From Lachnospiraceae bacterium (lineage in GTDB: Bacteria > Bacillota > Clostridia > Lachnospirales > Lachnospiraceae), in assembly GCA_022791815.1 (NCBI GenBank), contig JAAVZU010000095.1:1-38395 (forward strand): a stretch of DNA of 38,395 nucleotides, written 5' to 3'. A program made the position numbers and the translations under genes. The notes beneath the pieces are model-generated. The model did no database searches and had not been told where the DNA came from. It was given only the letters and a program-made list of their open reading frames with translations. Shown here in pieces: positions 18,157 to 26,842 of this stretch. Position 1 is the first letter of the stretch, and every line of letters begins with the position of its first letter.

Positions 18157-18368
18157 CAGACATGACAAAATAATTTGTCCGAGATTATTCACGGCCTTAA
18201 GCATGAACTAAGTCTTATGTAAACCGAAGGCTTAGAAATAAAGACTTAGTCATGCTTAATAGGTCAATTGACGATGATTGCAGACAGAAGCCACTGTCAA
18301 GCGGCTTCTAGTTGCGATAGCAGCGGTCTGCAATATAAGTCGTGAATAATTGAGTTTTATCATGTCTG
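18157..18368. repeat. Multi-armed structured intergenic element (about 210 bases)
   Basis: Outer arms CAGACATGA (18157-18165) and TCATGTCTG (18360-18368) extend through GACAAAAT/GTTTTATC with one mismatch. A second closing stem is ATTATTCACG (18184-18193) with CGTGAATAAT (18341-18350). Inside are three arms: TTAAGCATGAACTAAGTCTT (18197-18216) pairing with 18241-18259 with one bulge; the perfect palindrome GTCAATTGAC (18263-18272); and ATTGCAGAC (18277-18285) with GTCTGCAAT (18326-18334), enclosing AGAAGCC/GGCTTCT. No reading frame fits. The layout could be a folded RNA or a MITE-like repeat whose ends are the outer arms. Two partial relatives lie at 33004 and 34336. The rest of the gap (17994-18156) shows nothing I recognise. 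Confidence 0.8.
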
Positions 18369-18405
18369 ACAATTCTATTTTAATTTATGCAACCTTAATC
18401 TACAT

Positions 18406-18433
18406 GTAACTGTCCAGAACCATGAACAATTAC
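18406..18433. repeat. Family A palindrome, copy 3 (3' of the amidase gene)
   Basis: GTAACTGTCCA, GAACCA, TGAACAATTAC; two arm positions differ from the perfect copy at 29711. It begins two bases beyond the amidase stop codon. Confidence 0.8.
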
Positions 18434-18435
18434 GT

Positions 18436-19194
18436 TTACATTACAATTAATGTACTATATCCATCCTCTTGCAACACCCTTTCAATTCGTTCTGCCCTGC
18501 TAATATCATCAAAACGTCCAACCAATACTCTGTAGTATTCACCATAAGGCTCTACCTGTACAGTATATCCCATGCTGCTCAACTGTTCTGCAAGATTTCT
18601 AGCATTGTCTTGGTTTCGGAATAATCCTACTTGTATACGATACTGCCTTTTTTCTCCTGTTCCATCTGACACGGTCTCCAAAATTCCTTGGGCTATGGCA
18701 TTTGCTACAGCATCAAAGTTTTCATCAAAAATCTGGTTGTCAGCATCTGTATTAATAAATCCTGCTTCTACTAAGACTGCTGGCATATTTGTCCGTCTTA
18801 ATACCGCCAAATCTTTTCGGATGCTTCTTCCTAAATTTTTAAATCCAACTTGCTCTAATTCTTGATTGATATTATCTGCCAATACTTCTTTTATATCCCC
18901 ATCATTATACAATAATGTCTGGATTCCTGAATATTGGTTATTATTTACACTTGCATTCCGATGTAGTGAAATAAAATAATCTACGTTTTCCATATTTCCT
19001 ATACGTGCTTTTTCCGTAGGAGATTGATAAACATCATCTGTTCTGGTATATACCACATCAATCCCATTATTTTCCAGAATTTCTCCTACTGCCAGTGCAA
19101 GACGAAGATTATCTGCCTTTTCTGTTCTTCCATTGTAAACAGCACCATTATCCCATCCTCCGTGACCTGCATCTAATAAAATTCTAGTCGCCAT
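18436..19194 (-). CDS. N-acetylmuramoyl-L-alanine amidase (Amidase_3) with C-terminal SPOR domain, no signal peptide
   Basis: Zinc amidase that cuts the stem peptide from muramic acid in peptidoglycan. Residues 4-175 form the Amidase_3 domain: zinc ligands are His11 (DAGHGG), Glu25 and His78 (ISLHRNAS), and the catalytic Glu143 is in AVLVEAGFINTDADN. Residues about 184-252 are a SPOR domain (YRIQVGLFRNQDNARN, YYRVLVGRF), which binds denuded glycan. The protein starts directly with MATRILLDAGHGG; a TAA lies 11 codons upstream in frame, so there is no room for a signal peptide. It may be released by lysis or act in the mother cell during sporulation, an inference. The ribosome binding site (GGTG) is weak. 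It is monocistronic. Confidence 0.9.
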   Translation of the reverse strand: MATRILLDAGHGGWDNGAVYNGRTEKADNLRLALAVGEILENNGIDVVYTRTDDVYQSPTEKARIGNMENVDYFISLHRNASVNNNQYSGIQTLLYNDGDIKEVLADNINQELEQVGFKNLGRSIRKDLAVLRRTNMPAVLVEAGFINTDADNQIFDENFDAVANAIAQGILETVSDGTGEKRQYRIQVGLFRNQDNARNLAEQLSSMGYTVQVEPYGEYYRVLVGRFDDISRAERIERVLQEDGYSTLIVM

Positions 19195-19256
19195 AAAAAC
19201 ACCATTTTTATTTATAATATGTATTTTTTATTTCTATGTTCCAGAGTTATCTATAA

Positions 19257-19298
19257 AAAATCCTCTTTCCTAATATTTCAAAAAGGAAAGAGGATTTT
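19257..19298 (-). terminator. Rho-independent terminator of the aconitase-family gene
   Basis: AAAATCCTCTTTCC (19257-19270) and GGAAAGAGGATTTT (19285-19298) form a perfect 14-bp stem. On the minus strand the stem runs into T6, about 26 bases beyond the stop codon at 19325. Confidence 0.9.
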
Positions 19299-19324
19299 GA
19301 TATCATAAATCTAGATTTTTTATT

Positions 19325-21610
19325 TTACACACGATTATAATTAATCAAACAACCTTTCAAGATAATCTCACGTTCGTCATCGGTAAGCTCACCCATTTTC
19401 AAAGTAAATTCCTTGAAGCTGTCACCTACTACATAAGCCTTAATCTCTGTTGCTTTATCACGAACCGCCTTTGCTATATCTGGTACAAAAATATAGTCTC
19501 CATTAGAAAATGGTAAATTCTCATCCTCATATAAAAATGGAAGCATACCCCAGTTAATTAAGTTAGAACGGTAACGTTTGGTTGCATATTCTTTTGCAAT
19601 ATTTGCCCATCCACCAAGCACTTTCTGACAAGATGCTGCTTGTTCTCTGGCGGAACCATCACCTGGTTTTACTGCATAGATTGTACTTCCAATTCCAGTG
19701 TTTGTCTTATCCACTCCGTCAAAAGTATCTTTAATCTTGTGGAATACCTCTTTCATTTCTGGAAGCACTTCTCCTATACATTTACCAGCAAGTCTTGCTT
19801 CTTCTGCTGCATGTACTTCTTTTGCTCTTCCAACATAAGCAGGGTCTTTTCTTGACAAAGTAAACTCTGCTAATCCAATTGGATTAGAACGGTAAGAGGA
19901 AGTCTCTCCAGATGGAATCAATTCATCTGTAGTAGTAACTGGATCATGAATCTCAGAAACCACTTTTAATAATAAGTTATCTGTTAATGCAGACATAACT
20001 GGCCAATCTTTGATATTTGGTCCAAATTGAATTTCTTGTTCCGGATCTGCCACACCTTTGCTGTCAAATACACGATTATCATATATTGTCTTGTCAAAGA
20101 AATATTTGGGATGTGTGAATTCTACATCCATATCTGTTGCAGGAGTTAAATATCCCTTATTTGCAGCTGTTGCAGCGATAGAACGTGCATCCATTAATGC
20201 CACAGAAGAAATCTGTCCATTCTGTAATTTAGAACCTTCTCTGTTAGGGAAGTTTCTAGTAGAATGACGGATACTAAAGGCATTATTTGCAGGAGTATCT
20301 CCAGCACCAAAACATGGTCCACAAAATGCTGTCTTCATAACCGCTCCTGCTCCCATAAGTTTTGCAGCAGCTCCGTTCTTTACTAATTCCATATAAACAG
20401 GCATACTTGCAGGGTATACACTTAAAGTAAAAGCATCTGCACCAATGCTTGCACCACTTAAAATATCTGCTGCATCACAAATATTTTCAAAACCACCACC
20501 AGCACATCCGGCAATAATTCCCTGATCCACATATAATTTACCATTCTTCACTTTATCTGTCAGCTTGAAATCAACCTGACCATCTAAACTTACTAAAGCT
20601 TTCTGCTCGCAATCATGTAATACATCCATTAAGTTTGCATTTACTTCTTCAATGGTATAAGTATTACTTGGATGGAATGGCATAGCAATCATTGGTTTAA
20701 TGGTAGATAAATCTACATAAATCATTCCATCATAATAAGTAACATCTGCTGGATTTAATTCTTTGTATTCTTCTACACGACCATGAATATCATAAAATTC
20801 TTTTATCTTCTCATCTGTTTTCCAAATAGAAGATAAACAAGTAGTTTCTGTAGTCATAACATCTACACCAATACGGAAATCTGCACTAAGATTTACCACA
20901 CCTGGTCCTACAAATTCCATTACTTTATTATTTACATAACCATTTGCAAATACTGCTCCTATAATGGCAAGTGCCACGTCCTGCGGACCTACTCCCTTTG
21001 CTGGTTCTCCAGTTAAATAAACACCAATGACACCTGGCATATTGATATCATAAGTCTGGGATAACAACTGCTTAACAAGCTCTGGACCACCTTCACCCAT
21101 TGCCATGGTTCCAAGTGCTCCATATCTTGTATGGCTGTCAGATCCTAATATCATCTTGCCGCCCCCTGCTAACATTTCACGGGCAAACTGATGAATAACC
21201 GCCTGATGAGGAGGTACATAAACTCCGCCATATTTTTTTGCACAAGTAAGACCAAACATGTGATCATCTTCGTTAATAGTTCCACCAACTGCACAAAGAC
21301 TATTATGACAGTTTGTAAGTACATAAGGAATTGGAAATTTCTCCAATCCTGAAGCTCTTGCAGTTTGAATAATACCTACAAAAGTAATATCATGAGAAGT
21401 CAACTTATCAAATTTAATTTTTAACTTCTCCATATTTCCAGAAGTATTATGTTCTTCTAAAATATGATAAGCCATAGTTCCTTTTGCAGCCTGTGTCTTA
21501 TCTGGTGCAGAACCAAGTTTGCCCTGTAACAGTGCTGCAGCTTCGTTATTATCTTCTACAATCTCTGTTCCATTCAGCAAATAAACACCATTGTCGTACA
21601 ATTTTATCAT
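19325..21610 (-). CDS. Aconitase-family hydratase
   Basis: [4Fe-4S] hydro-lyase of the aconitase superfamily, 761 residues. Cluster cysteines are visible in [13 protein letters not shown] and [14 protein letters not shown]; substrate and cluster-site blocks include [20 protein letters not shown] near residue 155 and [14 protein letters not shown]. The swivel domain follows, with the typical [15 protein letters not shown]. The overall arrangement resembles the E. coli YbhJ-like branch, often annotated only as hydratase, more than classical AcnA or AcnB. It may do the citrate-isocitrate step for glutamate synthesis, but citrate synthase and isocitrate dehydrogenase are not next to it, so the substrate is unproven. 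The start ATG 21610 has AGGAGG seven bases upstream and a clear promoter. It is monocistronic, divergent from pyrB. Confidence 0.85.
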   Translation of the reverse strand: MIKLYDNGVYLLNGTEIVEDNNEAAALLQGKLGSAPDKTQAAKGTMAYHILEEHNTSGNMEKLKIKFDKLTSHDITFVGIIQTARASGLEKFPIPYVLTNCHNSLCAVGGTINEDDHMFGLTCAKKYGGVYVPPHQAVIHQFAREMLAGGGKMILGSDSHTRYGALGTMAMGEGGPELVKQLLSQTYDINMPGVIGVYLTGEPAKGVGPQDVALAIIGAVFANGYVNNKVMEFVGPGVVNLSADFRIGVDVMTTETTCLSSIWKTDEKIKEFYDIHGRVEEYKELNPADVTYYDGMIYVDLSTIKPMIAMPFHPSNTYTIEEVNANLMDVLHDCEQKALVSLDGQVDFKLTDKVKNGKLYVDQGIIAGCAGGGFENICDAADILSGASIGADAFTLSVYPASMPVYMELVKNGAAAKLMGAGAVMKTAFCGPCFGAGDTPANNAFSIRHSTRNFPNREGSKLQNGQISSVALMDARSIAATAANKGYLTPATDMDVEFTHPKYFFDKTIYDNRVFDSKGVADPEQEIQFGPNIKDWPVMSALTDNLLLKVVSEIHDPVTTTDELIPSGETSSYRSNPIGLAEFTLSRKDPAYVGRAKEVHAAEEARLAGKCIGEVLPEMKEVFHKIKDTFDGVDKTNTGIGSTIYAVKPGDGSAREQAASCQKVLGGWANIAKEYATKRYRSNLINWGMLPFLYEDENLPFSNGDYIFVPDIAKAVRDKATEIKAYVVGDSFKEFTLKMGELTDDEREIILKGCLINYNRV

Positions 21611-21657
21611 AAAGGATCCTCCTATCCATAGTGAAAATTACGTTAACACACCATTTC

Positions 21658-21686
21658 ATTATAATGATAGAAGTTTTAAAATGCAA
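21658..21686 (-). promoter_or_regulatory. Promoter of the aconitase-family gene
   Basis: On the minus strand TTGCAT (21686-21681) and TATAAT (21663-21658) are 17 bases apart, about 50 bases before the start codon. Confidence 0.75.
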
Positions 21687-21735
21687 TATTTTTTCATCAT
21701 TTTTCAATTATTGGCATAAAAATAAATTTTTCTGG

Positions 21736-21764
21736 TTGTATTTTAAATTATGCTTTGTTATAAT
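21736..21764 (+). promoter_or_regulatory. Promoter of pyrBI
   Basis: TTGTAT (21736-21741) and TATAAT (21759-21764) are 17 bases apart. The leader is only about 45 bases, without a visible terminator or PyrR-type attenuator, so control by such attenuation is unlikely. Confidence 0.8.
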
Positions 21765-21817
21765 ATACACGGTTATGAACTTTTAGGAATTTTCTGTTTT
21801 AAAATATGGAGGCGTCT

Positions 21818-22735
21818 ATGAAGCATGTAATTTCCCCTCTGGACTTAACGGTTCAGGAATTGGAAGACATTTTAACACTTGCAGAGGATATGATTGCTGC
21901 ACCTGACAAATATAAAGAAATATGTCATGGTAAGAAACTGGCAACTTTATTTTATGAACCAAGTACCCGTACACGGCTTAGTTTTGAAGCTGCGATGATG
22001 AACCTTGGTGGTAATGTACTTGGATTTTCTTCGGCAGATTCCAGCTCTGCATCAAAAGGGGAAAGTGTAGCAGATACCATTCGTGTTATTTCCGGTTATG
22101 CGGATATTTGTGCAATGCGTCATCCAAAAGAGGGAGCACCTTTAGTTGCTGCCCAGTACTCCTCTATTCCAGTTATCAATGCTGGTGATGGTGGTCACAA
22201 TCACCCAACCCAGACACTAACCGATTTACTAACTATAAAAAAGTTAAAAGGCAGATTAGATAATCTTACAATTGGAGTTTGTGGGGATCTAAAATTTGGC
22301 AGAACTGTTCATTCTTTAATTCGCGCCATGATTCGTTATGAAAATATTCGTTTCATCATGATTTCACCAGAAGAACTTCGTATTCCCGATTATCTAAAGA
22401 AAGAAGTGCTGGATGCACAAAATATTCCATATAATGAAGTTTCTGTTTTAGAACCAGTTATGCCAGAACTTGATTTGTTATACATGACCAGAGTACAAAG
22501 GGAACGCTTTTTTAATGAAGAAGACTATATCCGATTAAAAGACAGTTTTATTTTAGATAGCAAAAAAATGAAACTTGCAAGAGAAGATATGCTTGTACTC
22601 CATCCTCTGCCAAGAGTAAATGAAATTTCAACAGAAGTAGATGAAGATCCTCGCGCTGTTTACTTTGAACAGGCAAAGTATGGTGTTTATGTACGAATGG
22701 CTCTAATAATGACTTTACTTGGATTGGAGGTTTAA
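21818..22735 (+). CDS. pyrB: Aspartate carbamoyltransferase, catalytic chain
   Basis: Joins carbamoyl phosphate and aspartate in the first committed pyrimidine step. Carbamoyl phosphate binding is [17 protein letters not shown] near residue 50; further sites are [17 protein letters not shown] and [11 protein letters not shown]. The frame opens at 21806 with MEAS, but those codons hold the ribosome binding site GGAGG; the ATG at 21818 ([10 protein letters not shown]) is five bases after it and is the likely start (305 residues). The stop is four bases before pyrI. With pyrI it forms the two-gene pyrBI operon typical of enterics and many Clostridia, giving an allosteric holoenzyme. Confidence 0.97.
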   Translation: MKHVISPLDLTVQELEDILTLAEDMIAAPDKYKEICHGKKLATLFYEPSTRTRLSFEAAMMNLGGNVLGFSSADSSSASKGESVADTIRVISGYADICAMRHPKEGAPLVAAQYSSIPVINAGDGGHNHPTQTLTDLLTIKKLKGRLDNLTIGVCGDLKFGRTVHSLIRAMIRYENIRFIMISPEELRIPDYLKKEVLDAQNIPYNEVSVLEPVMPELDLLYMTRVQRERFFNEEDYIRLKDSFILDSKKMKLAREDMLVLHPLPRVNEISTEVDEDPRAVYFEQAKYGVYVRMALIMTLLGLEV

Positions 22736-22739
22736 TGGC

Positions 22740-23168
22740 ATGTTAAATATTAGCGGATTAAGTGATGGAGTTGTGATTGACCACATCCAGCCTGGCGGTG
22801 CTTTTGAAATTTACAATTATTTAAAATTAGATAAATTAGACTGCAGCGTTGCCATTATTAAAAATGCTAGAAGCAACAAAACAGGAAAGAAGGACATTAT
22901 TAAAATTGAAGGTCCTTTATGTGTGGATTTGGATATTCTTGGTGCACTTTCTCCAAATCTTACTATCAATATTATTAAAGATGGGAAAATTATTGAAAAA
23001 AGACACTTAAACTTACCAGAGAAAGTAACCAATATCCTTCGCTGCAAAAATCCACGATGTATCACTTCTATTGAACAGGAGTTGACACATACTTTTAAAT
23101 TAGCCGACAAGAATACAGGAATTTACCGTTGTATCTATTGTGAACAAAGATACAGCAATCGTTCCTAA
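22740..23168 (+). CDS. pyrI: Aspartate carbamoyltransferase, regulatory chain
   Basis: Regulatory subunit that binds nucleotides and lets them control PyrB. The N-terminal nucleotide domain has ISGLSDGVVIDHIQPGGAF; the C-terminal zinc domain has its four Cys in CKNPRC and YRCIYC. The frame is open from 22719, but the ATG at 22740 has GGAGG nine bases upstream (at the end of pyrB) and matches family starts. It is 142 residues from there, slightly shorter than the E. coli chain. A strong terminator follows. Confidence 0.95.
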   Translation: MLNISGLSDGVVIDHIQPGGAFEIYNYLKLDKLDCSVAIIKNARSNKTGKKDIIKIEGPLCVDLDILGALSPNLTINIIKDGKIIEKRHLNLPEKVTNILRCKNPRCITSIEQELTHTFKLADKNTGIYRCIYCEQRYSNRS

Positions 23169-23192
23169 ATCTTTTTCATTTATTAACTTTCT

Positions 23193-23222
23193 AAAAAAGA
23201 GAGACTTCGGTCTCTCTTTTTT
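23193..23222 (+). terminator. Terminator of pyrBI
   Basis: AAAAAAGAGAGAC, loop TTCG, GTCTCTCTTTTTT: a perfect stem with a UUCG loop and T-run. It is symmetric, so it may also act on transcripts from hemA on the opposite strand. Confidence 0.95.
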
Positions 23223-23226
23223 AGTT

Positions 23227-23287
23227 ACTATTCAATTTAGGTGGTGCAAGCCCTGTTTTTGGGCGTAGCCCCCCTAAGTTGAATAGT
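23227..23287. repeat. Long imperfect palindrome between pyrI and hemA
   Basis: ACTATTCAATTTAGG (23227-23241) pairs with CCTAAGTTGAATAGT (23273-23287) with one T-G pair. The inside is GC-rich and forms a second hairpin, GCCC/GGGC around TGTTTTT. It lies directly after the pyrBI terminator between convergent genes. It looks like an inserted palindromic element rather than a second simple terminator. Confidence 0.65.
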
Positions 23288-23347
23288 ATGTCTTTGAGCG
23301 TTTTTTGCGAAAAGACGTTTCCTGATAGTAAACACATAAAATCAACT

Positions 23348-24412
23348 TTACCTTAAAACCTCAATAAACTTTTGAAATTCTTTCGCTGTCAGTCCATCTC
23401 TTACTTTATAAATCATTTTTTTCGGACTTATCTTCTGCAGCCTAGGCAATTCTGGCAGAATAGAATGAAAATATATTTCTTTTTTCAAATCATCCATTTG
23501 TTCCTCTAATATTCCCAGAATCTTTTCCCTTTCTTCCAGCTTGATTTGTGCATGGTTTTTAGATATGGTTTCAAAATAATCAATATTATAAATTTGATTC
23601 TCCTTGATATCTTCGTCTATATCCCTTGGCACAGCCAAATCAATAAAAATTTTATTGGTAATCCCCTGTTTCTTTATCTCTCCTGCAGTAACAGTAAAAT
23701 GCGGTGATGTAGTAGCACTAATCACGATATCACAATCTTTCATATATGAATAGCGTTCTGTAAAAGGTACATAAGTTACTTTAGACATTTCAATATAGTT
23801 ACAATTATGTCCTCTGGTTGTTGCGAGCAATTCTATCTCCCCATAAGATAAAATATTTTTTGCCACTATAGTTCCTATCTTTCCACTCACGCCAATTATC
23901 ATTACTTTCTTTGCATTTTGTTCTGCTATAAAACTTGCAACCAATGTTCCAATCGATACAGAAGATTTTGATATAAGTGTTTCCGTTTTAATTTTCTTTG
24001 CTGAAGTAATAGCTCCCTGAAAAATAGTATGTATTTCATAGGATAATTTCACTAAATCATGAGAGAAATAATACGCATCCTTTACCTGCCCCAATATCTC
24101 GTCTTCTCCTAAAATCTTTGACTCCATACCAGCTGCCACACGATACAAATGAAGAATTGCTTTATCATCTGTATAAATATTCATACAGGTTTTAAATAAA
24201 TCATAGTTCATCCCTTTATAGGTACACACTTCTTTTGCTATCATTGATAAATCATAACCATGAAAATAAAATTCAATACGGTTGCAAGTAGATAATATAA
24301 CCATATTTTCTCTTAAAAAAGTTTTCTGTTCCTCCAAAGTAAAACTTAACTTTTCCCGTATATCTACTGTTGCAGACTGATAATTTAAACTTATACAATT
24401 TAAAATGTTCAT
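23348..24412 (-). CDS. hemA: Glutamyl-tRNA reductase, short form
   Basis: Reduces glutamyl-tRNA to glutamate-1-semialdehyde, the first step of C5 tetrapyrrole synthesis. The catalytic Cys is in VILSTCNRIEFYF near residue 43; ESKILGEDEILGQVKDAY and a Rossmann-type segment KKVMIIGVSGKIGTIVAKN follow, with IDLAVPRDIDEDI further on. At 354 residues it is shorter than the 400-455 usual, ending soon after the spinal helix, so most of the C-terminal dimerisation domain is absent. Start ATG 24412 has GAAGG seven bases upstream. It lies 92 bases after cbiC and probably shares its transcript; the gap holds two palindromes. In this setting it most likely feeds corrinoid or siroheme rather than heme. Confidence 0.9.
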   Translation of the reverse strand: MNILNCISLNYQSATVDIREKLSFTLEEQKTFLRENMVILSTCNRIEFYFHGYDLSMIAKEVCTYKGMNYDLFKTCMNIYTDDKAILHLYRVAAGMESKILGEDEILGQVKDAYYFSHDLVKLSYEIHTIFQGAITSAKKIKTETLISKSSVSIGTLVASFIAEQNAKKVMIIGVSGKIGTIVAKNILSYGEIELLATTRGHNCNYIEMSKVTYVPFTERYSYMKDCDIVISATTSPHFTVTAGEIKKQGITNKIFIDLAVPRDIDEDIKENQIYNIDYFETISKNHAQIKLEEREKILGILEEQMDDLKKEIYFHSILPELPRLQKISPKKMIYKVRDGLTAKEFQKFIEVLR

Positions 24413-24437
24413 ATTTCAACCTTCTTCTACTGCTTTT

Positions 24438-24466
24438 GTAACTGTTTAGAACCATAAAAAAATTAC
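24438..24466. repeat. Family A palindrome, copy 4 (between cbiC and hemA)
   Basis: GTAACTGTTTA, GAACCA, then TAAAAAAATTAC: the left half and core match the family, the right arm has decayed. Only 11 bases separate it from the family B palindrome at 24478. Confidence 0.65.
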
Positions 24467-24477
24467 TGTGTTTTTTC

Positions 24478-24508
24478 GTAACAGGTCAATCTCTGGCTGA
24501 ACTGTTAC
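24478..24508. repeat. Family B palindrome, copy 2 (3' end of cbiC)
   Basis: GTAACAGGTCA, ATCTCTGGC, TGAACTGTTAC: arms of 11 bases with one mismatch. The same arms occur at 9436-9468. The TAA stop of cbiC (minus strand, 24507-24505) lies inside it. Confidence 0.75.
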
Positions 24509-25155
24509 GTTTTTTCATCTCGAAGTGCATATAACAAAGCATTACAAATGGCTGCTGCAACATTACTTCCGCCTTTTCTGCCTCTTGCTATAATACATGG
24601 ACAGGAAAGTTCCATAATAAGTTCTTTTGCCTCTACCACATTTACAAAACCTACTGGAACACCAATAATTCCCTCCGGATTTAGTCTTCCATTTTTTACC
24701 AGTTCATAAAGACGCACCAATGCTGTAGGGGCATTTCCTACAGCAAAAATAAGTTTTTTATCTAATTTAGCTGCCTTGTCCATACTTGCAGTTGCTCTTG
24801 TAGTTCCATTTATTTTAGCAATTTCAGCAACGTCCTCATCACTCATAAAACAGTATACTTCTCCGCCATACTTTGCGAGCTCTCTCTTATTGATTCCTGA
24901 TTTTGCCATTTGCGTATCAGTAACAATACATGCACCATTTTGGATTGCATTTTGTAATCTTTCCACCACATTCTCTGAAAAATATAAGTTTTTTAAATAA
25001 TCAAAATCTGCTGATGTGTGAATTACTCTTTTTATAATGGGTGCCTGCATAGAATCTAATTCCACATCTCCTATTTCCTGTGTAATCATTTCAAAACTTC
25101 TTTTTTCAATTTCAGCAGGCAAAACCTTTTGTAATTTTATCTTATACTTATCCAC
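24505..25155 (-). CDS. cbiC: Precorrin-8X / cobalt-precorrin-8 methylmutase
   Basis: Moves the C-11 methyl group to C-12, giving (cob)hydrogenobyrinate in cobalamin synthesis. The catalytic His is in IKRVIHTSADFDYLKNL; DTQMAKSGINKR, AVGNAPTALVRLYEL and GVPVGFVNVVEAKE are family blocks. The length, 216 residues, is normal. It starts with GTG at 25155, whose first base is the last base of the cobO stop TAG, so the two are translationally coupled; GAAGGA lies about 11 bases upstream. The other cob/cbi genes are not in the window. The anaerobic habitat suggests the cobalt-early variant. Confidence 0.94.
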   Translation of the reverse strand: MDKYKIKLQKVLPAEIEKRSFEMITQEIGDVELDSMQAPIIKRVIHTSADFDYLKNLYFSENVVERLQNAIQNGACIVTDTQMAKSGINKRELAKYGGEVYCFMSDEDVAEIAKINGTTRATASMDKAAKLDKKLIFAVGNAPTALVRLYELVKNGRLNPEGIIGVPVGFVNVVEAKELIMELSCPCIIARGRKGGSNVAAAICNALLYALRDEKT

Positions 25156-25676
25156 TAAAATTCAATTCCTTCCCTGGCAAGCAGTCCCTGGTCAAAGGGA
25201 TGCTTTACCTTTTGTATATCAGATACATAATCTGCTAAATCAAGTAATGCTTGCGATGGATTCCTTCCTGTTAATATAGTTTCTATATTTGAGGAACAAT
25301 GCTTTAACATTCTGCATAATTCAGACTCTGGTAAAAGCTGATAATTACATGCATGAATAATTTCATCTAATACAATTATAATTTGTTCCTTGGAATGCTC
25401 TTCTATAATATGGTTTACTGTTTGCAGCATTGACATATAATGATCTTTCATCTCTTCTTTTTGTTCTTTCGTCATATTTCGGACAAAGCCATAAAACACA
25501 GGGGGATACTTTACATGGATTCCTGGAATTGTTTTTAAAATTTCTATTTCGCCAGAACTTCCATCTTTCATAAACTGATAAAAATAAACAGGTATCTTAT
25601 GTCCTGCTGCCCGAATTGCTAACCCCACCGAAGCAGTTGTTTTTCCCTTTCCATCACCACAATAAAGCTCTATCAT
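25155..25676 (-). CDS. cobO: Cob(I)yrinic acid a,c-diamide adenosyltransferase (CobO/BtuR type)
   Basis: ATP:corrinoid adenosyltransferase that adds the upper ligand to reduced corrinoids. The P-loop IELYCGDGKGKTTASVGLAI is at the very start; VYFYQFMKDGSSGE, IIIVLDEIIHACNYQLL and ILTGRNPSQALLDLADYV are family blocks, and KHPFDQGLLAREGIEF ends the protein as usual. 173 residues, normal. It is the first gene of a cobO-cbiC-hemA run. No cobalamin riboswitch is visible in the 107-base gap upstream. Confidence 0.95.
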   Translation of the reverse strand: MIELYCGDGKGKTTASVGLAIRAAGHKIPVYFYQFMKDGSSGEIEILKTIPGIHVKYPPVFYGFVRNMTKEQKEEMKDHYMSMLQTVNHIIEEHSKEQIIIVLDEIIHACNYQLLPESELCRMLKHCSSNIETILTGRNPSQALLDLADYVSDIQKVKHPFDQGLLAREGIEF

Positions 25677-25783
25677 AGTATCCCATCCTTCTTAAAATGA
25701 AACGTTATTCCACAGAGTTTTGTCAATATTAGAATGTTTTAACATACATGAAATGGCATCAAAACCCGATTCACTAATATAAT

Positions 25784-26815
25784 TTATTTTAACCACGCCT
25801 CCCACTCTTCATTTCCTGTCATATATTCAAAAGTTTCTTTATCCCGAAAAAGTTTCAATAAATCTTCACGGATTTTTGCAATAAAATTTTCATCAACTTC
25901 TTTAAACTTCATATGAGAATACAAGGAGGAATGAACAAAACCAAATATCTGATCTAAGGAAGAAACCATTCCTTTTGCGATTGAAATCGTTTCCTCAACA
26001 TTCTTCTCTACTACAGCTAATTCTAATTTGCAAGATATCTCTTGGTATCTGCCCATCTCGAATAATTTCGCCAAACCGCTTTCTTTCTCAATATATTTTC
26101 TAGCTTGTTCTATATTATCATCCTGCATAGACATCTTATATAGACTAGTCAATACTATATTAAGCATTTGGTAATTTGAAAATAATATTTCTTCATAAGC
26201 TTTGTACGCCTCTTCCTTCCGATTTGTTTCACTATAAAGCAATGCCTGCATCCGTTTCTTTTCCATACTATCTTCTGGATAAAAACTTAAATACTCTTCT
26301 GCCTCTTTGAACATCTCTTTCTTTCTATAATATCCAAATAAAGAACCCGCAGAATTTCTTCGGATTTTCTCATCCTTGCTTTGTAATGTTCTTTCGTACC
26401 ATTCCAAAATCTGTTTTTCATACACTTCCATATTTGCATTTTCATCTAGCATACATCTGGCATGCATAATTACTGCCAACTGCCAAATCAACTGTTCACA
26501 ATTAGGATATTGCTGTATCATCTTTTGGGCATATTGGAAGACTTCTTCATAATTCTCATGGTCAAACATCTGGTCTATTTCTTTAACAGTCCTACTAATC
26601 TCTTCCATTGTAAGTTCATACTGAAAAGATAGAAGTGTATCTAATGTAATGTCCAGTAATCTTGCAATAGGAGCAAGTAACATAATATCAGGCTGTGTCA
26701 CACCTTTTTCCCATTTATTCACAGCAGGAGTTGTCACACCTAGTCTTTTTGCTATCTCTTCCTGTGTCATATTTTTCTTCTTTCGATACTTGCGGATCAC
26801 TTCACCAATCTGCAT
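25784..26815 (-). CDS. XRE-family transcriptional regulator with C-terminal helical repeats
   Basis: DNA-binding protein of unknown target. Residues 1-62 form an HTH_XRE domain (IGEVIRKYRKKKNMTQEEIA, VTTPAVNKWEKGVTQPDI). The remaining 280 residues are mostly amphipathic helices resembling TPR-type repeats (YEEVFQYAQKMIQQYPNCEQ, FKEAEEYLSFYPEDSMEKKR, KEEAYKAYEEILFSNY), the layout of peptide- or signal-sensing regulators. The start at 26815 has GGAGG eight bases upstream. It is monocistronic; a palindromic repeat lies just upstream and may overlap its leader. No adjacent signal peptide gene is visible. Confidence 0.85.
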   Translation of the reverse strand: MQIGEVIRKYRKKKNMTQEEIAKRLGVTTPAVNKWEKGVTQPDIMLLAPIARLLDITLDTLLSFQYELTMEEISRTVKEIDQMFDHENYEEVFQYAQKMIQQYPNCEQLIWQLAVIMHARCMLDENANMEVYEKQILEWYERTLQSKDEKIRRNSAGSLFGYYRKKEMFKEAEEYLSFYPEDSMEKKRMQALLYSETNRKEEAYKAYEEILFSNYQMLNIVLTSLYKMSMQDDNIEQARKYIEKESGLAKLFEMGRYQEISCKLELAVVEKNVEETISIAKGMVSSLDQIFGFVHSSLYSHMKFKEVDENFIAKIREDLLKLFRDKETFEYMTGNEEWEAWLK

Positions 26816-26842
26816 AAAAACATCCTCCTGACTTTTTCTCGT

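Noticed and set aside
21765-21817. PyrR-type attenuator before pyrB
   Set aside because: The leader is about 45 bases and has no terminator or binding loop.
22734-22745. ATG GCA TGT TAA at the pyrB-pyrI junction as a start
   Set aside because: It is a three-codon dead end; the ATG at 22740 starts pyrI in the conserved frame.
25677-25783. Cobalamin riboswitch upstream of cobO
   Set aside because: No B12-box-like sequence or long structured leader in the 107-base gap.
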